This document shows, in pieces, positions 15,691-23,674 of a stretch of 43,135 nucleotides of DNA (within the stretch, counting starts at the first letter, position 1; every line of letters starts with the position of its first letter). This DNA comes from Dechloromonas aromatica (nom. nud.) (GTDB taxonomy: Bacteria; Pseudomonadota; Gammaproteobacteria; Burkholderiales; Rhodocyclaceae): the NCBI GenBank assembly GCA_017848965.1, contig JAFIHA010000032.1, positions 1 through 43,135 of the forward strand, written 5' to 3'. The notes below the pieces were generated by a model. The model was given only the letters and a program-made list of their open reading frames with translations. It did no database searches and had not been told where the DNA came from. A program made the position numbers and the translations under genes.

Positions 15691-16113
15691 ATGAAGCTGG
15701 ATGCCCTGATCGATTTCTACCATACGCTGACCCCCGAAACCGTCGGTCGCTTCGCCGAGTTCTACGCCGCCGACGCCTGGTTCAAGGACCCGTTCAACGA
15801 GGTGCGCGGCCTGCCGGCCATCGAACGCATCTTCCGCCACATGTTCACCCAGGTCGGCGAACCGCGCTTCGTCGTCACCGAAACCGTCGTCGACGCCGCC
15901 AGCGCCGTGCTGGTCTGGGAATTCAGCTACCGCGTCAGGCTCTGGGGCAAGGGCGAGACGCAGCTGATGCGCGGCGTCTCCCACCTCAAGTTCGATGCCG
16001 CCGGCAAGGTCAGCCAGCACCGCGACTACTGGGACACCGGCGAGGAGCTGTACATGAAGCTGCCGTTGATGGGCGGCCTGTGGCGCGGGCTGCGGCGGAT
16101 GCTGGCGGCCTGA
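15691..16113 (+). CDS. NTF2/SnoaL-like protein, last gene of the lipid operon
   Basis: A 140-residue protein with the NTF2-like cone fold pattern: FYHTLTPETVGRFAEFYAADAWFKDPFNEVRGLPAIERIFRHMF at the start and GVSHLKFDAAGKVSQHRDYWDTGEELY later. Members can be small isomerases, hydrolases or ligand carriers. The conserved Asp, His and Tyr lining the pocket are present but do not tell the reaction. The start is one base after the SDR stop. It is the tenth and last gene of the operon; no clear Rho-independent terminator follows. Confidence 0.82.
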   Translation: MKLDALIDFYHTLTPETVGRFAEFYAADAWFKDPFNEVRGLPAIERIFRHMFTQVGEPRFVVTETVVDAASAVLVWEFSYRVRLWGKGETQLMRGVSHLKFDAAGKVSQHRDYWDTGEELYMKLPLMGGLWRGLRRMLAA

Positions 16114-16301
16114 GGGGGCGGCGGACGTAAGCGGCCGGCGGCAATCCGAGCCGGATGGCGGTTGGTTGCGCGAAGCGCTATGCTCTTTGCCTGTCGTGGC
16201 GATTTGCGCTGCGCATGTTTTTTTCGTGCCTCATTTCTCAAGACTTCATTGTTCACCGAGAACGTCTGTTGTGATTTTGCACGGATTTTTCGTCGGCATT
16301 C

Positions 16302-16607
16302 TTGCGCATCAACGCCCTCGCGCCCATGTTTGACCTTCTCCTGGATCTCGGCGACCTTTCACGAGCGGCGCTCGTGAAGCTGCTGCGCGCTCTTTGGTGG
16401 CTCGGCTGGGACTTCTGCGTTCGCACCGTTGGCTGGTCAATCGGCTGGGCGTTTCTTCGAACACTTACCCTCGGCCGTTTTCCCAGGGAAAGGGTCAAGC
16501 AGCTAGATAACGCCCCTTGGTTGCTGGGGGTGCTGGTGGAAGTATTGGGGCTGACGCTGCTCACTATGGGCATATTCGTGCTATCGCAGGCTTGGCCACG
16601 CCTATGA
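16302..16607 (+). CDS. Small putative membrane protein
   Basis: A 101-residue protein of unrecognised family. ATG at 16326 (MFDLLLDLGDL) would give 93 residues and is equally possible. It has an amphipathic, tryptophan-rich stretch (LLRALWWLGWDFCVRTVGWSIGWAFL) and a C-terminal hydrophobic helix (LLGVLVEVLGLTLLTMGIFVL), so two membrane passes are likely. A basic loop (GRFPRERVK) lies between them. It stands alone between the lipid operon and ggpPS. A T-rich stretch follows at 16644-16649 after a short GGGCG/CGCCC stem, a possible weak terminator. Confidence 0.5.
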   Translation: MRINALAPMFDLLLDLGDLSRAALVKLLRALWWLGWDFCVRTVGWSIGWAFLRTLTLGRFPRERVKQLDNAPWLLGVLVEVLGLTLLTMGIFVLSQAWPRL

Positions 16608-16830
16608 GCATCCAGGGGCGTTTTGCCCAATAGCGCCCAGCAGTTTTTTCGGGGCGTGATTGGACGAGGATGGCGTCGATGGGCAGGGCCCGGCGAGCCG
16701 TTGGAGGGGGGGCGAGGGAATCCAGTGGAGGTGTGAACCTGGGGGGCTTTCTCCCGGGCTTGCTGTCCTGATATGTTGGTTTGCAAACTAATTTATTGGC
16801 TTTGTTTTGTGATGAATTAAAAAATATATT

Positions 16831-16858
16831 TTGAATCAATCATCTATATTGCTACAAT
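16831..16858 (+). promoter_or_regulatory. Predicted promoter of ggpPS
   Basis: TTGAAT (16831-16836) and TACAAT (16853-16858) are separated by 16 bases and resemble sigma-70 -35 and -10 boxes (4 of 6 and 5 of 6 matches). Transcription would begin near 16865 and leave a ~120-base leader before the ggpPS ATG. In such AT-rich DNA matches occur easily by chance. Confidence 0.45.
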
Positions 16859-16878
16859 ATTTTGTGTGGCTGAAATAT

Positions 16879-16902
16879 GCATTGATTTTCAATGCTTTTT
16901 TT
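16879..16902 (+). terminator. Hairpin plus T7 in the ggpPS leader
   Basis: A perfect 7-bp inverted repeat, GCATTGA-TTT-TCAATGC (16879-16895), is followed at once by seven T (16896-16902), the form of an intrinsic terminator. It lies ~15 bases after the predicted ggpPS start of transcription and 86 bases before its ATG. It could end upstream transcription, act as an attenuator in the leader, or be a protein-binding palindrome. The stem has only three G-C pairs, so it would be weak. Confidence 0.45.
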
Positions 16903-16987
16903 GTGTCGTATCGCTAGGGGTGCGGCGTTTTTTGGTGATTGATGTCCTGTGGTCTGGCCGCTCCGGGGGGCGTCCGGGAGTGACTTG

Positions 16988-19225
16988 ATGTTATTGGCAA
17001 CCGATCTCGACGGAACCTTTCTCGGGGGGTCGGCGGAGCACCGCCAAACCCTGTATCAACTGGTTTCCGGCAGTCAGGACATCCAGCTGGTATTCGTCAC
17101 CGGGCGCGGGCTGGAGGCGGTGATGCCGCTGTTGTCCGATCCGTTGGTGCCGACGCCCGATTACATCATCTGCGATGTCGGCGGCACCGTTGTCGAGGGC
17201 GTCTCCTTGCAGCCGGTGCAACCCCTGCAGGCCGCCATCGACATGCGCTGGCCGGGCGAGCGCATGGTCGCCGATGCGATGGCGGCTTTTCCCGAACTGG
17301 AACGCCAGGAAGTGCCGCAGCAGCGGCGCTGTTCCTATTTCTGTCATCAGGACGCGGTGACGCCGGCGCTGATCGAGGCGGCGCGCGCACTCGGTTGCGA
17401 GGTCATGTACTCGGCGAGCCGCTATCTCGATCTGTTGCCGGTCGGCGTGAACAAGGGCAACACCCTGCGGGCGCTGGTCGACCAGCTCGGCGTTGCCCAT
17501 CATGAGGTGCTGGTGGCCGGCGACACGCTCAACGACCTGGCGATGTACGAGGCCGGTTTTCAGGGGGTCTGTGTCGGCGATTCCGAGCCGGCGTTGCTGG
17601 CCGCCACCGGTAATCTGGCCAACGCCTTGCACGCGAGCGATCCCGGTTGCGGCGGCATCCTGCAGGCGATCGTCCATTTCTCGCTGCTCCGGCCGGGCTA
17701 TCTCGACGCGGCGACGGGCAACGCCAAGCGCGGCCCGGCCGAACTGGTGATGGTCTATCACCGGCTGCCCTACGAAGAGTACCGGATCAACGGGCGTATC
17801 GTGCAGCGACGGCCGAAATCGCCGAACGGCATCATCCCGACCCTGCTTTCCTTTTTTGCTACCGGGCAACGCGGATCCTGGGTCGCCTGGAGCATCCATG
17901 ACGAGGCGCGCGACCCGCCCTTCGAGGTGCATACCACGGTCGATGCCCAGGCCTATCCCGGCCTGCTCGCCGCCCGCGTCGCCTTGTCCAAGGAAGAAGT
18001 CGACGTCTTCTACAAGCGTTTCTCCAAGGAAGCTTTCTGGCCGACCCTGCATACCTTCTGGGAGCGGGCGGTGTTCCGCGAGGCGGACTGGCAGGTGTTT
18101 CTCGCCGTCAACCGCAAGTTCGCCGAACGGACCGCCGCCGAGGCCGCCGAGGGGGCGACCGTCTGGCTGCACGATTACAACTTGTGGATGGTGCCGGCGG
18201 CGCTGCGCGAGTTGCGTCCCGACCTGAAGATTGCCTTCTTCCACCATACCTATTTCCCGTCGGCCGATGCCTTCAACGTCCTGCCCTGGCGCCGCGAAAT
18301 CGTCGGCAGCCTGCTGCAGTGCGATTACATCGGCTTCCACATTCCACGGCAGGCGGAGAATTTCGTCGATGTCGCCGCCGGCGTGGCGTCGTTGCGTGTA
18401 CTGGAAAGGCGCGCCTGCGCGCCGCGCTACCTGAGCTACGGTTGCGCCGTCGGCCTGGAAACGATGACTACCCGGATCGAGGTCCATGGGCGGCAGATCG
18501 GCCTCGGCGCGCATCCGGTCGGCCTCGATCTTGGGCGCATCGGGCGTTCCTTGCAGCATCCGAAAACCCCCGGGCGGCGGACGGCGATCCGTGATGAGTT
18601 TGCCGGCAAGCACCTGGTGCTGTCGGTCGAACGACTCGATTACACCAAGGGCACGCTGGAAAAGATCCGCGCCTTCGGCGATCTGCTCGAACGCCATCCG
18701 CAGATGCGCGGCAAGGTGTCGCTGGTCGTTGTCTGCGTGCCGGCGGCCAAGGAAATGACCGTGTACGACGAACTGCAGGTGCAGATCGAGCAGGCGGTGG
18801 GCCGCGTTAACGGTCAGTATGCCGAGGTCGGCTGGTCGCCGATCCGCTTCTTCTTCCGGCCGTTGCCGTTCGAGGAGGTTGTTGCCTGGTACGCCGAGGC
18901 CGACGTGATGTGGATCACCCCGCTGCGCGACGGGCTCAACCTGGTGTGCAAGGAGTACGTGGCGACCCAGGGGCAGGTCGACGGGCGCGGCGTCCTGGTG
19001 CTCTCCGAGTTCGCCGGCGCCGCCGCCGAACTGCACGGTGCGCTGCTGACCAACCCGCACGATCCGGCCGACCTGCGCGAGCGTCTGCGCCAGGCGCTGG
19101 AGATGGATCCGGTCGAGCGCGAATCGCGCCTGCGCGGCCTCAACGAGATCGTCCGGCACAACGACATCGAGCGCTGGGGCCGGGAGTTCCTCGAGGCGGT
19201 CGCCGCCGCCGGCGCGCCGCGCTGA
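16988..19225 (+). CDS. ggpPS: Bifunctional glucosylglycerol-phosphate phosphatase/synthase
   Basis: A 745-residue fusion that makes the osmoprotectant glucosylglycerol from ADP-glucose and glycerol-3-phosphate. Residues 1-~245 are a HAD phosphatase: LLATDLDGTF with nucleophile D6 and acid D8, FVTGR, and KGNTLRALVDQLG...VAGDTLNDLAMYE. Residues ~250-740 are a GT20 glycosyltransferase: WLHDYNLWMVP (~394), FFHHTYFPSADAF, SVERLDYTKG (~548) and PLRDGLNLVCKEYVA (~648). The N-terminal phosphatase/C-terminal synthase order and DYNLW (trehalose-6-phosphate synthases usually have DYHLL) match the GgpPS enzymes described in Stenotrophomonas and Pseudomonas, so OtsBA-type trehalose synthesis is the less likely alternative. 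ATG 16988 has GGGAG upstream. It is followed by a terminator and a mechanosensitive channel gene. Confidence 0.88.
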   Translation: MLLATDLDGTFLGGSAEHRQTLYQLVSGSQDIQLVFVTGRGLEAVMPLLSDPLVPTPDYIICDVGGTVVEGVSLQPVQPLQAAIDMRWPGERMVADAMAAFPELERQEVPQQRRCSYFCHQDAVTPALIEAARALGCEVMYSASRYLDLLPVGVNKGNTLRALVDQLGVAHHEVLVAGDTLNDLAMYEAGFQGVCVGDSEPALLAATGNLANALHASDPGCGGILQAIVHFSLLRPGYLDAATGNAKRGPAELVMVYHRLPYEEYRINGRIVQRRPKSPNGIIPTLLSFFATGQRGSWVAWSIHDEARDPPFEVHTTVDAQAYPGLLAARVALSKEEVDVFYKRFSKEAFWPTLHTFWERAVFREADWQVFLAVNRKFAERTAAEAAEGATVWLHDYNLWMVPAALRELRPDLKIAFFHHTYFPSADAFNVLPWRREIVGSLLQCDYIGFHIPRQAENFVDVAAGVASLRVLERRACAPRYLSYGCAVGLETMTTRIEVHGRQIGLGAHPVGLDLGRIGRSLQHPKTPGRRTAIRDEFAGKHLVLSVERLDYTKGTLEKIRAFGDLLERHPQMRGKVSLVVVCVPAAKEMTVYDELQVQIEQAVGRVNGQYAEVGWSPIRFFFRPLPFEEVVAWYAEADVMWITPLRDGLNLVCKEYVATQGQVDGRGVLVLSEFAGAAAELHGALLTNPHDPADLRERLRQALEMDPVERESRLRGLNEIVRHNDIERWGREFLEAVAAAGAPR

Positions 19226-19236
19226 ACGCGCAAGTC

Positions 19237-19266
19237 CTGTCATCTGGCGATGGCAGACTGTTTTTT
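19237..19266 (+). terminator. Rho-independent terminator after ggpPS
   Basis: CTGTCATC (19237-19244), loop TGGC, and GATGGCAG (19249-19256) form an 8-bp stem with one G-T wobble. ACTG and six T (19261-19266) follow. It begins 12 bases after the ggpPS stop and should separate its transcript from mscS. Confidence 0.7.
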
Positions 19267-19290
19267 CCCCGGTCATGAGATTCTGTGGAC

Positions 19291-20391
19291 ATGCAACAAT
19301 TTGATTCCTGGCTGAGCCGCCTGACCGGCGGTGATCCCACCCTGGGCCTGGCGCTGCAGGTTTTTCTGGTCGTTTCCCTGGTCGCCGTCGGCAATTTCCT
19401 GTTGCGCCGGCTGCTTGACCGGCTCGCCGCCCGCACCGCGTACACCGCCAATCCCTGGGACGAGGCACTGGTCAACGCGGCACGCCGCCCGTTGCCCCTG
19501 CTGGCCTGGATCGTCGGTCTCAGCTTTGCCGCGCGCATCGTTCAGGGCGAGGCGGACGCCGCCTTGTTCGACGCCATCGATCCGCTGCGCACGATCGGCG
19601 TCATCGCCAGCCTGACCTGGTTCCTGGTCAGGCTGATCGGCAACATGCAGGCCGCCATCCTGCAACGCCAGCTTGAGCGCGGCGAAAGCGTCGACCGGAC
19701 GACGGTGGACGCGATCGGCAAGTTGCTACGGGTGTCGGTGCTGATCACCGCCGTGCTGGTCGGCCTGCAGAGCCTGGGCTTCTCGATCTCCGGCGTCCTC
19801 GCCTTTGGCGGGATCGGCGGCATCGCCGTCGGCTTCGCGGCGAAGGACCTGCTGGCCAATTTCTTCGGCGGCCTGATGGTCTATCTCGACCGGCCATTTA
19901 CCGTCGGTGACTGGATCCGTTCGCCGGACAAGGAGATCGAAGGCACGGTCGAGGACATCGGCTGGCGCCTGACGCGCATCCGCACCTTCGACAAGCGGCC
20001 GCTCTACGTGCCGAATTCGATCTTCACCCAGATCACCGTCGAGAACCCGTCGCGCATGAGCCATCGCCGCATCATGGAGCGCATCGGCGTCCGTTACGAC
20101 GACATGGCGGCGGTCGAAGGCATCGTCGCCGAGATCCGTGAAATGTTGCGGGTTCATCCGGAAATCGAGCCGTCGCAGACGACGATCGTCAATCTCGACG
20201 CCTTCGGCGCCTCGTCGGTCGATATCCTGATCTATACCTTCACGCGGACCACGGTCTGGGTCGATTACCACGCGATCAAGCAGGATGTCCTGCTCCGGAT
20301 CGCCGCCATCGTTGCCGCGCATGGCGCCGAAATTGCCTTCCCGACACGGACCCTGCACCTGGTTCCGGAGGCCTCGCCGGCGGCCGTCTGA
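19291..20391 (+). CDS. MscS-family mechanosensitive channel
   Basis: A 366-residue inner-membrane channel that would release solutes on hypo-osmotic shock. Four to five hydrophobic helices cover ~15-165. The pore helix TM3 and following beta domain are recognised by LGFSISGVLAFGGIGGIAVGFAAKDLLANFFGGLMVYLDRPFTVGDWI and then EGTVEDIGWRLTRIRTFDKRPLYVPNS. It is larger than E. coli MscS (286) and closer to the YnaI-like group with extra N-terminal helices. A GTG at 19285 in the same frame is an alternative start. Its position after ggpPS suggests the pair handles both accumulation and release of osmolytes, although a terminator lies between them. Confidence 0.93.
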   Translation: MQQFDSWLSRLTGGDPTLGLALQVFLVVSLVAVGNFLLRRLLDRLAARTAYTANPWDEALVNAARRPLPLLAWIVGLSFAARIVQGEADAALFDAIDPLRTIGVIASLTWFLVRLIGNMQAAILQRQLERGESVDRTTVDAIGKLLRVSVLITAVLVGLQSLGFSISGVLAFGGIGGIAVGFAAKDLLANFFGGLMVYLDRPFTVGDWIRSPDKEIEGTVEDIGWRLTRIRTFDKRPLYVPNSIFTQITVENPSRMSHRRIMERIGVRYDDMAAVEGIVAEIREMLRVHPEIEPSQTTIVNLDAFGASSVDILIYTFTRTTVWVDYHAIKQDVLLRIAAIVAAHGAEIAFPTRTLHLVPEASPAAV

Positions 20392-20400
20392 TCGGGGGGC

Positions 20401-21633
20401 TCAGCGCGTTGGCGCGGTGCTTTCCGGTTCGAGCATCTCGATGACTCCCGGCGTCGTCCTTTCCATCGGCGTCAGCGGCGTCTGGTGGGCGATGTCGGCC
20501 GGGGCCCGCACTGACAGCCACCAGGCGGTGACGGCGAGCAGGCACTGGATGGCAATGAACCAGACGGGGAGCGCGGACGGGCCGAAATGGTGCATCAGGG
20601 TACCGGCGAGCAGCGGGCCGAGGCTGGCGCCGATGCCGTGCAGCAGCAGCAGGCTGCCGCTGCCGGCGATGATCTCGGGTTTTTCCAGGCGGTCCATCAG
20701 GCGGGCGACGGCCAGCGGGTACATGGCGAAGGCGAAGCCCCCGTAGGCGAAAGCCGCCGCCAGCACGAGGCGCAGGCCATGCTCGGCGGCGAGCAGCAGA
20801 CCGCCGGCGCATAGGGCGGCGATCAGCGCGATGACGCTGATCACGTGGCCGCGGTCGAGACGGTTGGTGAGGACGCCGATCGGCCACTGGAAGGCGGCGC
20901 CGCCGACGATGGCGATGCTCATGAACCAGGCGACGCCAGCGTGGCCGAGCTGGCTGGTGTCGGCCCAGACCGGCGCCAGGCCCCAGAAGGCCCCCTGGGC
21001 GAAGCCGGAGAGCAGGCCGGCGGCGCAGGCGACCGGCGCCCGCCGGTAGAGGGTGGCGAGGCCGATGCCGTGCACTTCCTCGACCACCGGCTGGGCCAGG
21101 CGAGTCGCCGCCACAGGCATCACGGCGGCGCAGAAGGACAGGGCAGCGAGCGCGAACAGCACGTGCCCGCCGGGGTCGCCCCAGTGCAGCAGTTGCTGCG
21201 CCAGCGCCAGCGAGCCGAGGTTGACCGCCATGTAGGTGGCGAAGATGCGGCTGCGCTGGGGCGGTGCGGCGTGGCTGTTGAGCCAGCTTTCGATGGTCGT
21301 GTACAAGCCGACCATGGCCATCCCGGTAACCAGGCGCAGCAGTCCCCAGACCCAGGCGCTGGCGAGCAGTTCGTGGAGCAACGCGGCGCAGGCGACGGCG
21401 GCAGTGAAGAAGGCGAAGGCGCGGACATGGCCGACGCGGCGGATCATCCGTGGCCCGAGGTAGGTACCGGCCAGGAAACCGACGAAATACATGGCGCCGA
21501 TGGCGCCCAGCGTCTGGCTGTCGAAACCTTCGATGCCGCCGCGCACGGCGAGCAGCGTACCGAGCAGGCCGTTGCCCAGGAGCAGCAGGGCAACGCCGAG
21601 GAGCAGGGCGGACAGGGGCAGGATCGGGGACAT
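20401..21633 (-). CDS. MFS transporter (YcaD-like)
   Basis: A 410-residue major facilitator with twelve predicted helices. GIEGFDSQTLGAIGAMYFVGFLAGTYLGPRMIRRVGHVRAF carries the MFS motif A region. The GLYTTIESWLNSHAAPPQRSRIFATYM segment is typical of the YcaD/YfkF-like group of drug-H+ antiporter relatives. The substrate cannot be told. It is convergent with mscS, 9 bases apart, and divergent from the TRAP transporter genes with 118 bases between, where an inverted repeat TGTTAC/GTAACA lies. No strong ribosome site is visible before the ATG. Confidence 0.87.
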   Translation of the reverse strand: MSPILPLSALLLGVALLLLGNGLLGTLLAVRGGIEGFDSQTLGAIGAMYFVGFLAGTYLGPRMIRRVGHVRAFAFFTAAVACAALLHELLASAWVWGLLRLVTGMAMVGLYTTIESWLNSHAAPPQRSRIFATYMAVNLGSLALAQQLLHWGDPGGHVLFALAALSFCAAVMPVAATRLAQPVVEEVHGIGLATLYRRAPVACAAGLLSGFAQGAFWGLAPVWADTSQLGHAGVAWFMSIAIVGGAAFQWPIGVLTNRLDRGHVISVIALIAALCAGGLLLAAEHGLRLVLAAAFAYGGFAFAMYPLAVARLMDRLEKPEIIAGSGSLLLLHGIGASLGPLLAGTLMHHFGPSALPVWFIAIQCLLAVTAWWLSVRAPADIAHQTPLTPMERTTPGVIEMLEPESTAPTR

Positions 21634-21703
21634 CGCGAGGGCGGTGCAGGACGGGTGATCATTGTGCCGTGGATCGTCGTCCTGCTGGGCGACGGGTACG
21701 CAT

Positions 21704-21730
21704 TGTTACAGTCGTCACGGCCTCGTAACA
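21704..21730. promoter_or_regulatory. Inverted repeat between MFS gene and TRAP operon
   Basis: TGTTAC (21704-21709) and GTAACA (21725-21730) form a perfect 6-bp inverted repeat with a 15-base spacer, so half-sites are two helical turns apart (21 bp). It lies 21 bases before the TatT gene and could be an operator for a dimeric regulator. No regulator gene is adjacent, and repeats of this size can occur by chance. Confidence 0.35.
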
Positions 21731-21751
21731 TCGTCCGGCTAGGCTGCCGCG

Positions 21752-22663
21752 ATGACTGCCGCCGCCGTTCCTTTCCCGCCATCGCGCCGCCTGGCGCTCT
21801 GCCTCCTTGGCTGCCTGTGGCTGGCGCTGGCCGGCTGTTCGCCGCGGGCGCTGGTGGTTTCCAGCCTGGCCGACGAACTGGCCGGGCAGGCGCAGGGCGC
21901 CGAGGACGACCCCGAACTGGCGCGCGACGCGGCGCCCTTCTACCTGAAGCTGTCGGAAGCGGTGCTCGCCCAGCAGCCGGGCCACGCCGCGCTGGCCGAG
22001 AGCGTCGCGGCACGGATGACCGAGTACGCCTACGCCTTCGTCGCTTTTGAAGCGGATCGCCTCGAGGCGCAGGACAGCGCCGCCGCCGAGCGCCTGCGCC
22101 AGCGCGCCGCCCGGCTTTACCGGCGGGCGCGCGGCCACGCGCTGGAGGCGCTCGAACTACGCCATCCCGGTTTTGTATCGGCGCTCGCCGATTCCGCCGC
22201 ACCACCGGTACTCGATGCCGCCGACGCCGGCCTCGCTTATTGGGCGGCCGCTGCCTGGGGGAGCTGGATCGCGCTGGCCAAGGACGACCCGGAAATCGTC
22301 GCCGACCTGCCGCTGGTTGTCCGTCTCGCCGCCCAGGCCGAAGCCGCCGACCCCGACTGGGGCGACGGCGCCATCGGCAGCCTGCGGGCGACGCTGGAGG
22401 CGGCCCGTCCCGGCGGCGACAAGGCGCTGGCAGCGCGCTGGTTCGACGCGGCGATTGCCCGCGCCGCCGGGCGCAGTGCCGGCGCCTATCTGGCCAAGGC
22501 CGAGAGCATCGCTCTGCCGGCCGGCGACCGCGCCGCCTTCGAATCCCTGCTGCGCCAGGCGCTCGCCGTGCGCGACGCGGCCGGCAGCCCGCGTACCCTG
22601 CAGAACGAAGTGATGCGTCGGCGCGCCGCCTGGCTGCTCGAACGTTCGCCCGACCTTTTCTGA
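21752..22663 (+). CDS. TatT-like TRAP-associated lipoprotein
   Basis: A 303-residue lipoprotein. The signal peptide ends in the lipobox LAGC (Cys29). The mature part is all-helical with TPR-like repeats, including FVSALADSAAPPVLDAADAGLAYWAAAAWGSWIALAKDDPEIVADLPLV and NEVMRRRAAWLLERSPDLF, which mark the TRAP transporter TatT component family. The first such protein was described in Treponema pallidum, where a trimeric TatT binds the substrate-binding protein TatP (TPAT transporters). It is followed 12 bases later by the DctP-like gene and then a fused permease, the same order as in Treponema. A lipid-like or hydrophobic ligand has been suggested for that system. Confidence 0.85.
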   Translation: MTAAAVPFPPSRRLALCLLGCLWLALAGCSPRALVVSSLADELAGQAQGAEDDPELARDAAPFYLKLSEAVLAQQPGHAALAESVAARMTEYAYAFVAFEADRLEAQDSAAAERLRQRAARLYRRARGHALEALELRHPGFVSALADSAAPPVLDAADAGLAYWAAAAWGSWIALAKDDPEIVADLPLVVRLAAQAEAADPDWGDGAIGSLRATLEAARPGGDKALAARWFDAAIARAAGRSAGAYLAKAESIALPAGDRAAFESLLRQALAVRDAAGSPRTLQNEVMRRRAAWLLERSPDLF

Positions 22664-22675
22664 CCCGGAGACTCC

Positions 22676-23674
22676 ATGCAGAAATTTCTCGTCCTCCTCG
22701 GCTTGCTTGCGCTCGCCCTGACCCCGCTGCGCGCCCAGGAACAGCAGTTGCGCATCGGCACGCTGGCGCCAAAGAACTCGCTTTACCACCGCCAGTTGAT
22801 GACGCTTGGCGAAGCCTGGCGCACGGCACAGGGCGGCGGCAAGTATCTGGTCTTCCCGGACGGCAGCCAGGGCGGCGAGACCGACATGGTGCGCCGCATG
22901 CGCATCGGTCAGTTGCAGGGCGGCCTGCTGTCGGTGGTCGGCCTGCGCGAGATCGAACCGTCGATCGCTGCGCTGCAGGCGATGCCGCTGATGTTCCGGA
23001 GCTGGGAAGAGGTCGATTACGTGCGCGAGAAGATGCGGCCGGCGATGGAGAAGAAGTTCCTCGACCAGGGTTTCGTCGTGCTCGCCTGGGGCGACGCCGG
23101 CTGGGTGCGCTTCTTCTCGAAGAAGCCGGCCCGCCACCCGGACGACTACAAGCCGATGAAGTTCTTCGCCTGGGGCGGCGAGGCCGAGCAGCAGGAAATC
23201 ATGAAGCGGCTGGGTTACACGCCGGTGCCGCTGGAAACCGCCGACATCCTGCCGGCGATCCAGACCGGGATGATCGACGCCGTGCCGTCCACGCCCTACT
23301 TCGCGCTGGCGACGCAGATTTACACCAGCGCCCCGAACATGCTCGACCTCAACTGGGCACCGATCGTCGGCGCGCTGATCGTCACCAAGAAGGCGTGGGA
23401 CGCGATGAGCCCGGCCGCCCAACAGGCGGTGCGCGCGGCCGGTGCCAAGGCCGGCGCCGAAATCCGCGCCCAGGCGCGCAAGGAGGTCGACGAGGCGGTG
23501 GCGGCGATGCAGAAGCGCGGGCTCGCGGTGAACGTGCCGGATGCCGCGCAGCGCCAGGCCTGGGAAGCGCTCGCCGGCCGCCTGCACCCGCAGATCCGGG
23601 GCAGCCTGGTGCCGGCGGCGACCTTCGACGAAGTGATCGGCCACCTGAAAAATTACCGCGCCGGCCGCAAGTAA
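22676..23674 (+). CDS. TRAP transporter substrate-binding protein (DctP family)
   Basis: A 332-residue periplasmic binding protein with a signal peptide (MQKFLVLLGLLALALTPLRA, cleaved before QEQQ). RIGTLAPKNSLYHRQLMTLGEAWR, the domain-crossing AWGGEAEQQEIMKRLGYTPVPLETADILPAIQTGMIDAVPSTPYFAL, and WAPIVGALIVTKKAWDAMSP fit the DctP/TatP family. It would deliver a ligand to the permease encoded immediately after. In the classical family an arginine holds the ligand's carboxylate; TatT-linked versions may differ, and the ligand here is unknown. A GGAG site precedes the ATG. Confidence 0.92.
   Translation: MQKFLVLLGLLALALTPLRAQEQQLRIGTLAPKNSLYHRQLMTLGEAWRTAQGGGKYLVFPDGSQGGETDMVRRMRIGQLQGGLLSVVGLREIEPSIAALQAMPLMFRSWEEVDYVREKMRPAMEKKFLDQGFVVLAWGDAGWVRFFSKKPARHPDDYKPMKFFAWGGEAEQQEIMKRLGYTPVPLETADILPAIQTGMIDAVPSTPYFALATQIYTSAPNMLDLNWAPIVGALIVTKKAWDAMSPAAQQAVRAAGAKAGAEIRAQARKEVDEAVAAMQKRGLAVNVPDAAQRQAWEALAGRLHPQIRGSLVPAATFDEVIGHLKNYRAGRK

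Larger units (their letters stand above)
16608..16987 (+). other. Intergenic region with an AT-rich island before ggpPS
   Basis: No gene is seen in these 380 bases. The first part is ordinary GC-rich sequence with a weak stem and T6 at 16644-16649. From ~16785 to ~16910 composition changes abruptly: bases 16801-16860 contain only 11 G or C, in a window that is otherwise strongly GC-rich. The island holds a promoter-like pair and a hairpin with a T-run (listed separately). Such AT-rich DNA could be a site for H-NS/MvaT-like silencing or curvature, or a remnant of transfer, and could underlie osmotic induction of ggpPS (inference). Confidence 0.7.

Noticed and set aside
16195..16230. Short stem and T7 near 16220 as terminator of the lipid operon
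   Set aside because: The stem is only TGCG/CGCA with a 3-base loop before the T-run, too weak to call.
16988..19225. Calling the GT20/phosphatase fusion a trehalose-6-phosphate synthase/phosphatase (OtsAB)
   Set aside because: The phosphatase-first order, SPP-like HAD domain and DYNLW motif fit GgpPS better; trehalose remains an alternative to test.
16991..19468. An 825-codon minus-strand frame opposite ggpPS
   Set aside because: Antisense shadow of a gene whose both domains have intact catalytic motifs; no coding features of its own.
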